Shown in pieces: positions 55,501 to 64,000 of a stretch of DNA of 64,000 nt. Position 1 is the first letter of the stretch; the number at the start of each line of letters is the position of its first letter. The notes beneath the pieces are model-generated. The model ran no database searches, had not been told where the DNA came from, and saw nothing but the letters and a program-made list of their open reading frames with translations. Both the position numbers and the translations under genes were made by a program. Source of the stretch: Panicum virgatum (lineage: Eukaryota; Streptophyta; Magnoliopsida; Poales; Poaceae); contig NC_053146.1 in NCBI RefSeq assembly GCF_016808335.1, forward strand, positions 41,288,470-41,352,469, given 5' to 3'.

Positions 55501-56392
55501 GTGGATCAGCTTGCATATTGCTCCAATTATATGCTCTTCCTTTGAGGGTCAATTCAATCAGACCAAGATGACCAATAGCATCATTGAAAATCAGCGTATC
55601 AGCTAGGGTTCCACCTGCTCTATTGCGATCATGCAGGGAACAATAGAAATTGAAATCTCCCAAGGAAATACAGTTAACTGTATCTATGACATTGCACTCT
55701 CTGAACTAGCCGATAAATTCAGACCGTTCCGGTTCATCACAAGGGGCGTACACGTTGGTTAACATCCACTTTTCACCGTTATGGGCTGAGGTAAAGGCAA
55801 CAAAGATACGGAAGCGTCTTTTCTCCATAATCACTCCATGTAAGACAGAGCTACGCCAGAGAACAAGAATCCCCCCAGAGGCTCCCAAAGAAGGGATGAA
55901 GTCAAAGTGGTCAAAGCGTTTGGGGGCAAATGCGTTTGGGGGCAAATTTTTGAATGAACGACATGTCAAAGGATTCGCATTTCGTTTCCTGAAGGCAAAC
56001 GATAGAACACGAGCTTCCATCTATTTTGTTCCGGACAGCATCACATTTGGATGAGGCATTGATACCTTTGATGTTCCAGCATAGAATGTTCCATGAACGA
56101 CTAGCCATAAAGACAAATAGGGATAAAATGTTTGGGACCCGCTATGTCTAGCAAAAGTAGGTAGGGAACGTGCACCTCGCGAGATAGAGAAATCAAAAAC
56201 AGAAAGGTAGCAGAAACATTCATGATAGACAAAATATTCCAGTTCCAAAATGGGCCTCCATAAGAGCACTCAAACTGCATTGTTGTCATCATTTGTATCT
56301 TCATTTGGGGTTGCTTGTGGTGGAGTCTGCAGCAGGGCATCGTTGGAAAGGTCACTAGGAGCAATTCCACAGTCTATGCCCCATCACTGGAG
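52600..56392 (-). mobile_element. L1-type LINE, ORF2 region (endonuclease, RT, zinc-finger end), degraded
   Basis: On the minus strand ORF2 starts at about 56108 (MASRSWNILCWNIKGIN). It has endonuclease blocks (IVCLQETK, NVYAPCDEPER, MGDFNFYCSLHDRNR, LDWFFTS), RT blocks (KAPGPDDFNGLFLKRTWP, NDYRLISLMN, ILKLDFEKAFE, VQYADDTLL) and a C-terminal Cys/His region (CTMCTTGTQETIDHLFFMC). Many frameshifts and stops separate these. A 3' end is inferred near 52600. Left of 56392 the copia element interrupts it; the reading resumes at 61124. Confidence 0.88.
56388..56392. repeat. Copia target duplication TGGAG, left copy
   Basis: Repeated at 61124-61128 directly after the right LTR. Confidence 0.95.
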
Positions 56393-56603
56393 TGTTAGAT
56401 GGTGTGTGTATTCAGTTCTTATCCCGTGTAACAAACCGTGTGCTGTTAGTAGATTAGTTGTAGGATATCTTGTTGTAATCCTAGATCTCGGCCAGGTTGT
56501 TACACGGGTGCATCTTGTAAGCCACGGTGGGGGCTATTCCCATCCTATATTAACACGCACAGCGGCCTCTACGGAGGTTAAAACGCTTCCACCAAATCTC
56601 ACA
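56393..56603 (+). repeat. Copia 5' LTR
   Basis: 211 bp with TG..CA ends; same sequence as the 3' LTR. Confidence 0.96.
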
Positions 56604-56617
56604 TGGTACCAAGAGCC
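56604..56617 (+). other. Copia primer-binding site
   Basis: TGGTACCAAGAGCC directly abuts the LTR end, a variant of the initiator-tRNA-Met complement used by copia elements. Confidence 0.8.
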
Positions 56618-56641
56618 AACTGCCTCTAGATTGCATCTAGA

Positions 56642-59600
56642 ATGGCGACCTCCAACTCTTCCCTTGGTCAGGCCATCGCCTCACCATTTGTTCTTCCCGT
56701 CACCGAGAAGCTATCCAAGAATAATCTTGGTCTATGGAAGCTCCAGGTGCTGCCGGCTATTCGAGGTGCCCTGCTGGAGGGGTTCCTTGATGGGTCTACT
56801 GCGGCACCATCGAAGGAGATCGACGTCAAGCACGGTGACAAGACCGTCAAGGAGGCCAACCCGGAGTATGCCTCATGGGTGGCCCGCGATCAGCAGGTGC
56901 TGAGCTATCTGCTCAGCAACATGACCAGAGACGTCATGGCGCAAGTCGCCATGGCAAAAACAGCTGCCGAATTATGGGCAGCTGTGGAGGAGATCTATTC
57001 CTCCCAAAGCCGAGTGCGTTCGGTGAACACCCACATCGCGCTCGCCACGACAAAGAAGGGGAACTCCACTGCCTCGGAGTACCTTGCCAAGATGAAGTCC
57101 TATGCTGATGAGATGAAGGACGCCGGGAGACCTCTCGGCGATGACGAGTTCACGTCATACATCTTGACGGGACTGGATCAGGAGGATTATAATCCTCTTG
57201 TCTCGGCTGTCCTCACCAGGATCGAGCCGATCTCCTACACCGAGCTGGTCACCCAGATCACCAGCTTCGAAGCCCGGTTGGAGATGCAACGTGGTGGCGG
57301 TGGATCTCAGTCCTCTGTCAACTCAGCCTCGCGAGGACGAGGCGGCTTCACCAGAGGAGGCGGCCGTGGTGGCCGCAATGGTGGCCGTGGCCGTGGCTCC
57401 GGCACTGGAGGCCGGGGTCGTGGCAACGGCAATGGTGGACAAAAGCAAAGGTACAATGGCAGGTGTCAAGTCTGCCTCAAGGAGGGACACAGTGCGGTCA
57501 ACTGTTGGCATCGCTTCGACCAAGACTATGTCCCTGATGAAAGGAACGTCAATGCTGCCACCAACTCCTACAGCATCGACACGAATTGGTATACCGATAC
57601 GGGTGCCACTGATCACGTGACGGGCGAGCTTGAGAAGCTTTCCACCCACGACAAGTACACTGGAACAGATCAAATCCGCACTGCTAGCGGATCAGGTATG
57701 AACATTAACCATATCGGTCATGCTATTGTTCGTACCCCTACTCGCAATTTGCATCTAAATAATGTTCTTCACGTTCCGCAAGCCAAGAAAAATCTTGTTT
57801 CCGTTCATCGTCTTGCCAAAGACAATAATGCTTTTCTTGAATTTCATCCTGATTCATTCTTTATCAAGGATCAGGCAACGAGGAGAACTCTTTTGGAAGG
57901 CAAATGTAGATCTGGTCTCTACCCCCTACCGAAGCCAAGCAAAGATGCCTTCAGTGCCGTCAAAGCCTCTACCACGAGATGGCACAGTCGGCTGGGTCAC
58001 CCTGCCTTTCCCATAGTTCAGCGTGTCATTAGTGAAAATAAGCTGCCTTGTTCTAGGGAGGTTAATCAACACTCCATTTGTAATGCTTGTCAGCAAGCTA
58101 AGAGTCACCAGCTTCCCTACCCCAAGTCATCCAGCACCTCTAAATTTCCCTTAGATTTAATATTTTCTGATGTATGGGGACCTGCTTCTACTTCGGTTGG
58201 GCGAAATAAATTTTATGTGAGCTTTATTGATGATTATAGCAAGTTTACCTGGATCTACTTGCTCAAGCATAAGTCTGATGTTTTTCAATGCTTTAATGCC
58301 TTCCAAAATCTTGTTGAGCGCCTGTTTAATAGAAAAATTGTTGCTATGCAAACGGATTGGGGAGGAGAATATGAGAAGCTCAATTCTTTCTTCCAGAGGG
58401 TCGGCATCACTCATTTAGTGTCTTGCCCTCATGCTCACCAGCAGAATGGAGCAGCAGAACGTAAGCATCGACACATTGTTGAAGTTGGCTTATCTCTATT
58501 ATCTCATGCATCCATGCCTCTTAAATTTTGGGATGAAGCTTTCCTTGCCGCTACATATCTTATTAATCGCACTCCCAGCAAGGTGATTGATTTCCAAACA
58601 CCTCTTGAGCGTCTATTCCATGAGAAACCCGACTACTCTATGCTGAAAGTTTACGGGTGTGCATGCTGGCCTAATTTGCGTCCCTATAATCCCAGAAAGC
58701 TAGCCTTTCGATCCAAACGCTGTGCATTTCTTGGATACAGCAATCTTCACAAAGGATTCAAATGCCTTGATATCTCTACCGGACGCGTTTACATCTCTCG
58801 AGATGTTGTCTTTGATGAAGAAGTTTTCCCTTTCTCTGAGCTTCATGACAATGCCGGTGCAATTCTTCGTAAAGAAATAAGCCTCCTTTCACCTGATTTA
58901 CTTAGTCCTCTTATGCTTGCTAGGGGTACAACAATATCTAGTACTGATGTGGCTAATAGTTCAAATAATTTACCTGTAACTACTGATGCTTTTTCTCCTG
59001 AAAATCTGGCTTCGGAAGGTTTTTCTGGTGGTGGTGATATGCAGGGGGAGCACGTTCTCAATCCCGAAGAGGATTTGCCTGCAGCTGCAGCACTTGCACC
59101 AGGCGAATCGCCCTCCGACTCCGTGCCGTCCAGCCCAGGCGAATCGCCCTCTGCTGCTGTGGCTAACGACCCCGCCACCGAACCAGCACATGACACGGCT
59201 TCGCATGCTCCCGTCTCGCCGACCCGCGCGGCCCCTGTGGCTCATCCTGTGGTGTCTGCAGATCCAGGGGGAGAAACACGACCAAAAACTCGCACACAAA
59301 GTGGGATCCGCAAGCCGAAGACTTATACTGATGGCACGGTCAGGTATGGGCTATTAACAGAAAATTCTGAGCCTAGTTCTCTTGATGCAGCACTTGAAAA
59401 TAAAAATTGGAGGCGTGCTATGGATCAAGAATATGATGCTCTCCTCAAGAACAAGACTTGGCATCTTGTTCCCTCACAAGCAGGCAGAAATATAATTGAC
59501 TGTAAATGGGTTTACAAAATTAAGCGTAAACCAGATGGCACTATTGACAGGTACAAGGCCAGGTTAGTTGCAAAAGGTTTTAAACAAAGATATGGCATTG

Positions 59601-60904
59601 ACTACGAGGATACATTTAGTCCTGTAGTGAAGGCAGCTACTATCAGACTTGTACTCTCCATTGCAGTATCTAATAACTGGAGTCTTCGCCAGCTAGATGT
59701 ACAGAACGCGTTTCTTCATGGTATTCTTGAAGAAGAAGTGTTCATGAGGCAGCCACCTGGGTATGAAAGTAAGAAACATCCACACTATGTGTGTAAGTTA
59801 GATAAAGCACTATACGGATTAAAACAAGCTCCCCGTGCTTGGTATTCCCGACTGAGCACAAAACTACAAAGTTTGGGGTTTAAGCCATCCAAAGCTGATG
59901 TTTCACTCTTCTATTTTTGCAATGGAGGGGTTACTATGTTCCTGTTAATATATGTTGATGATATTATAGTGGCAAGTTCGTCACAGGAAGCAACTGCAGC
60001 GCTTCTACGGAAACTGCAGTCTGAGTTTGCATTGAAGGACCTTGGTGATCTTCATTATTTCTTGGGCATTGAGGTAAAAAGAATAGAGCAAGGTATTGTT
60101 CTGTCTCAAGGAAAATATACCTCTGATCTGCTAAAGAAGGTTGGAATGGTGGACTGTAAACCAGTGAATACACCATTGTCGGCCTCTGAAAAATTTTCAG
60201 CATATGAAGGAGAACAATTGGGGCCAACTGATGCAACAAGATATAGAAGTATTGTAGGAGCTCTTCAGTATTTAACTCTTACATGCCCAGATATATCTTT
60301 TTCAGTGAACAAGGTATGTCAGTTCTTGCATATGCCAACCACTGTACATTGGACAGCTGTCAAAAGAATTTTGCGATATCTAAAGTTTACATCTGGTATT
60401 GGTCTTCGAATACATAGAAGTCTCTCTACTCTTGTGAGCGCCTTCTCAGATGCAGACTGGGCCGGTTGTTTGGATGACAGACGTTCAACAGGTGGCTTTG
60501 CTGTTTTCTTGGGTTCTAATCTTATTTCATGGACAGCTCGAAAACAAGCCACAGTTTCAAGGTCTAGTACTGAAGCAGAGTATAAGTCAATGGCCAATGC
60601 TACTGCTGAAATTATGTGGGTACAGACTTTGTTGCAAGAACTTGGGGTAAGAGCTCCTACTTCTGCTCGTCTATGGTGTGATAATATTGGTGCTACATAC
60701 TTGTCGGCAAATCCAGTGTTTCATGCTAGAACAAAGCATATTGAGGTAGATTTTCACTTCGTCAGAGAACGAGTAGCTCAAGGGCTTCTTCTGATCAGAT
60801 TTGTCTCTACAGATGATCAAGTCGCGGATGGTTTTACAAAAGCACTTCCTGTTCGACAGCTTGAAGTTTTTAGGAACAATCTCAACCTTCAAAAGGTGTG
60901 ATTG
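56642..60904 (+). CDS. Copia gag-pol polyprotein, 1419 residues, uninterrupted
   Basis: Start ATG at 56642 lies 38 bp after the LTR; the stop is at about 60902. Domains in order: gag (about residues 1-260), Gly/Arg-rich linker, CCHC knuckle [14 protein letters not shown] (about 275), protease [13 protein letters not shown] (about 317), integrase HHCC finger ([18 protein letters not shown], about 446-480), catalytic residues in FSDVWGP (about 509), [10 protein letters not shown] (about 572) and NGAAERKHR (about 605), reverse transcriptase with [10 protein letters not shown] (about 1021) and [11 protein letters not shown] (about 1103), RNase H with FSDADWAGC and [10 protein letters not shown] (about 1270-1310). 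Order integrase before RT is copia-type. Every expected catalytic motif is present and no stop or shift interrupts it, so it could encode all functions for autonomous transposition. Confidence 0.96.
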
Positions 60905-60912
60905 AGGGGGAG

Positions 60913-61123
60913 TGTTAGATGGTGTGTGTATTCAGTTCTTATCCCGTGTAACAAACCGTGTGCTGTTAGTAGATTAGTTGTAGGATATCTTGTTGTAATC
61001 CTAGATCTCGGCCAGGTTGTTACACGGGTGCATCTTGTAAGCCACGGTGGGGGCTATTCCCATCCTATATTAACACGCACAGCGGCCTCTACGGAGGTTA
61101 AAACGCTTCCACCAAATCTCACA
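60913..61123 (+). repeat. Copia 3' LTR
   Basis: 211 bp, same sequence as the 5' LTR by direct reading, preceded by a purine-rich tract. Confidence 0.96.
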
Positions 61124-64000
61124 TGGAGAACTGCAAGACGGACAGGTCTAGCTTCTACAGTGCGGCCATCAATCTTGACTACACTGATCTTGCACTTCTA
61201 TGTCGGCTCTTTGTCCAGACGAACAGCACAAAACCCATCATGTTTGTTGAGTCTCGAACTACGAAGCACATTTCTTTCAGTCAAAGGGCTCATTACACTG
61301 GAAATTCTATCTAGGAGCCTGACAGTGTTAATTGGTCTGGTGGTCTCAAGTTGCCTTTCTGTTGCTATTATTGGGCTGGACTGATTCTGTGAGGTTTGAA
61401 ATTCAAAGTTCTCTAGAACACAATCTGATGGGCCTTGCTCTCTCAGGGGACTTGTGACCTGGCTAGGCTCAAACCTCCCTGGAATTGTTTTGCAGCATGA
61501 TGCCTCCAGGATCTCAGGCCACATTTGAAGTAAGAGAGTAGGGAAACATGGCTGCCATGACACTAGTTCCAATCCAGAGCTAACAGACCTCTGTTGACCC
61601 ATTTGAATTTGCATATCATTCTTTTCTATCAGAATTGGCCTAATTTTGAAAGATGATGGCAAAGATGAGGAGGAGCTAGGTTGAGCAATACTGGGTAGAC
61701 CTTTACTGTGGAATAGTGAAATTTATTGCATAGTGGCTCAGGGTTGCAGAGAACCTGAGTGGATCCTCATTAATGGCTGATGAGGCATCACTAGAAGATG
61801 AGGAGCTGCTGTCAGAGTGCAAATCTTGGAAGAGATCATCTAGAGAAATGTCTGGTCCAGTTGCCCTTAGAAACCGCATGGAAGAGCTTGAGAGATCAAG
61901 GTCCATGGAGTGCTGAGGCACAACAAGATGTTGTGGTACCTGGTTCCGCTGATTGATGGGCACAAAGACCTGTGGGTTCCATTCTGGCCAAGGATCATCA
62001 TCTTCCTCTGGATTTTCTTGGTGCTCATTGTCAGCATCATCAATCTGCATGTTGTCTGCTCCATGCTCTTGGACATTTTGTTGAACTCCTTCGTGTCCTT
62101 GGTTTTGTCGTGCTGGGGGTGTGGATTTCCTCCAAAGAACCCAAGGTTGGGTGCTGCTCCATTCAATTCATTTTCACAGTTTGGATCTTGAGCATGAGCA
62201 CCAATCACAACAGGAGGATCCTCTAGGTGTGGCCCACCATCAAAAGGAACTGGGTCCTCGTCGACTGGGAAAGCATCCGGGAAGTTTCCATTCAGAATAT
62301 ACACTGGGATGGCCCATGACACTACTACAATTTTGGATTTTGCGAGGCACTTAAAAAATAGCTCTGACGCGGGCACAATAAACAACCACCTCTGTTAATA
62401 CTGGGCATTAAAAGAGGCGGTCATTTTTTATTAACAGAGGTGGTTACGAAAACCATTTCTCTGTAAATAGTGGAGAAACCCTAAATATCTCTATGTCCCC
62501 TCCCGCAGCCACACCCTCCCTCCACTCTCTCTCCCTCCCCTCCCGCACCTCTCTCCCTCCACTCTCTCTCTCTGTCCCTCCACTTCTCTATCCCAAGGCG
62601 GCGGCAGGGCGCAGCCCCCGCGAGCGCCGGGGGGGGGGGGGGCAGAGCCCGCGCGACGGCGGCCCGCGTGTGCTAGAGCGGCAAGGTGGCAGCGTGCAGG
62701 GGCTCAGAGCGGCGCCGCTCGGAGCACTGAGGCGGCGGCGGCTCAATCCGGCGGCGGTGAGGCCAGATCCGGCAGCGGAGCGGCCCGATCCGGCGGCGGG
62801 GAGGCCGGTGGATCTCGCAGGCGCGACCGGCGCAGCGCGCGGGGGCAGCGGTGGCCGGTGAAGCTCGCGGGCGCGGCGGTGGTGGGCGCGGCCACCAGAG
62901 CGAGCGGGCGCGGCTGGCGGAGCGACCTGCCGGCGGCGGCGGCCGCGACGGGCTCAGCAGTGGATTCGGACCCAGGCCTCACGGGCCAGATGGGCTCTGC
63001 AGGCGGGCTTTTCTTTTTTTTTCTTTTTGTTTTCTACTCCATTAACAGAGGCGGGTGGCCGACCACCTCAGTAAATCCCCATTTACTGTGACGATAGCTC
63101 AGAGGCGGATGGGGTTGATCGCCTCTGTTAATGGTTTTTGACCGCCTCTGAAAAGAATAGTGTAGTAGTGTGACCTGCCTGCACCTCCAATCATGGTTCC
63201 TCTTGAGACCACTAAACTTCTTGGCACTCTGGCTAAGAAGTAGGACTTGTGCTAAAATTATGGATTTGTTATTGTCCCTATACCATTCAAGAAGGAGACC
63301 ATAGGGAGCAACAATTGCTCGGATAAACAGATCCTTCTAGAAATCTAGGGGAAAAGCTAGGAACATTATCTAGCAGACGCGAGTGTAGGTGCGCGATCTG
63401 GCATTAAAACCCTCATCATGCTTCACTACTGTGACTATGTGATTCTGACGCAGATGCATTGATGATTCCCGAACAAGTTGATCTCTCTGAGCAACCGTCC
63501 TCAATCTAATCAAACCCAGACCCAGGGGAGAGAGATGTGAGGCGTTGACACATACTCTGTGCTCATGTTCAAGAAAGTGGCAGACCACATTGAGGGTGGG
63601 CCAAAGCTTATTGACCTCTTGAGGCATGGTGTTGATGGAGACGATTGCATAGTTCTCATGTTCTCTGGTTGGTTCCCCTTCGAGAGCCAGGCATCCTCTT
63701 GCCGGGCGATTCCAGCCACGCTCCACTGTCAGGCCAGCAACAAAGAAAGCTTGCGGGTTGACGGGAAAGTTAGCCATGGGATCCTGGTCGGTGCGTGGAG
63801 TGGAGTTGTCACCGTCAGTAGTAGCAGCGGAGGAGCTATAAGTGGGATTTTCTTGGTTTGGAGACGAGGAGGACGGATTTGAGGAAATTTGGGGATTCTC
63901 CTGTAGCACAGCAGAAGGAATCGGAGAATCCGAGGAATGCGAAGGGACGGTGCAAGAAGCATGGCAGATATTGCCGCAATCACGGGGTGTCGTCCCTAGG
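61124..64000 (-). mobile_element. L1-type LINE, ORF1 region, degraded and running off the window
   Basis: Minus strand. From the right: MANFPVNPQAFFVAGLTVER and GWNRPARGCLAL (about 63780-63690), VVCHFLEHEHRVCVNASHLS, LVRESSMHLRQNHIVTVV (to 63420), SWAIPVYILNGNFPDAFP and DEDPVPFDGGPHLEDPPVV (62330-62210), acidic/Ser-rich segments (61990-61750), then VLRSSRLNKHDGF and CKISVV-type C-terminal sequence to 61131. This resembles the ORF1 product of grass L1 elements (DUF4283-like). Frameshifts and stops are common. A CACTA element splits it at 62320-63170, and the copia splits ORF1 from ORF2. The 5' end of the LINE lies beyond the window or close to the edge. Confidence 0.82.
62320..63170. mobile_element. 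Small non-autonomous CACTA element, 851 bp
   Basis: It begins CACTACTACAATTTTGG and ends GAATAGTGTAGTAGTG, with TGA flanking on both sides (62317-62319, 63171-63173), the standard 3-bp CACTA duplication. Subterminal copies of ACCACCTCTGTTAAT, TTAACAGAGGTGGTT and CCGCCTCTG lie near both ends. The interior (62500-63000) is GC-rich with a 14-base G run at 62629-62642 and no recognised gene. It is inserted in LINE ORF1. Confidence 0.93.

Larger units (their letters stand above)
56393..61123 (+). mobile_element. Intact copia LTR retrotransposon, 4731 bp
   Basis: Two 211-bp LTRs (56393-56603 and 60913-61123) start TGTTAGATGG, end AATCTCACA and appear identical base for base. The flanks TGGAG/TGGAG are perfect. 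The primer-binding site TGGTACCAAGAGCC starts at 56604, the purine tract ATTGAGGGGGAG ends at 60912, and one uninterrupted gag-pol frame fills the interior. The LTR contains TATATTAA at about 56546. Short LTRs and the CWHRFD motif after the zinc knuckle suggest the Ale/Retrofit (Hopscotch-like) lineage. Insertion into the LINE must be very recent. Confidence 0.97.

Noticed and set aside
1..64000. tRNA, rRNA or other structured RNA genes
   Set aside because: None was recognised by eye; short RNA genes could be missed without a covariance search.

Overview
The window is nuclear DNA of a flowering plant, almost certainly a grass and probably a panicoid one. Evidence: an intron-rich housekeeping gene (WDR46/UTP7), plant-type copia, chromovirus gypsy, RTE, L1, MULE, hAT, CACTA and Harbinger elements, DUF2828 and plant-mobile-domain genes, and MITE sequences typical of grass genomes. 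Only one ordinary host gene looks intact. Most of the rest is a nested transposon landscape with broken gene copies. All calls come from reading the sequence; no database search was run.

Layout. 1-6635: part of a minus-strand gypsy-type LTR element (leader, primer-binding site, about 3.2 kb LTR) whose LTR holds a solo copia-like LTR (3667-5189). 7.6-13.8 kb: two damaged DUF2828 (vWA-like) copies in opposite orientation, separated by a hAT-like element. The plus-strand copy is split by a second solo LTR (10895-12346). 14.4-15.6 kb: a PhzF-family pseudogene. 16.7-25.7 kb: an eight-exon minus-strand WDR46/UTP7 gene. Its 4.9 kb fifth intron carries a Helitron-like element and a 5'-truncated RTE with an 18-bp target duplication.

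27443-47495 is a roughly 20 kb Mutator-like element (MULE) with long inverted ends and a perfect 9-bp duplication (TCGTGCTAG). It inserted into a coding-like sequence that continues in frame on both sides. It carries a MuDR-type transposase, a plant-mobile-domain (PMD) gene and a GRF-type zinc-finger gene. All three belong to the element's own cargo, and at least the transposase and GRF genes are now broken. The GRF gene was split by a chromovirus gypsy insertion (29831 to about 39365) in which LTR sequence lies head to head as a 718-bp inverted repeat. Both ends of the MULE, and an internal cluster, carry spaced palindromes GTCGCGCCA-N7 to N10-TGGCGCGAC.

47.8-52.6 kb is a cluster of Harbinger/Tourist-like elements and MITEs. 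From about 52.6 kb to the right edge lies a degraded minus-strand L1-type LINE (ORF1 and ORF2). It is interrupted by an intact copia element with apparently identical 211-bp LTRs (56393-61123) and by a small CACTA element (62320-63170).

The strongest candidate for an unusual system is the three-gene MULE (transposase, PMD protein, GRF zinc-finger protein) with its palindrome arrays. The inverted-LTR structure inside it and the very recent copia insertion are the next most notable features.
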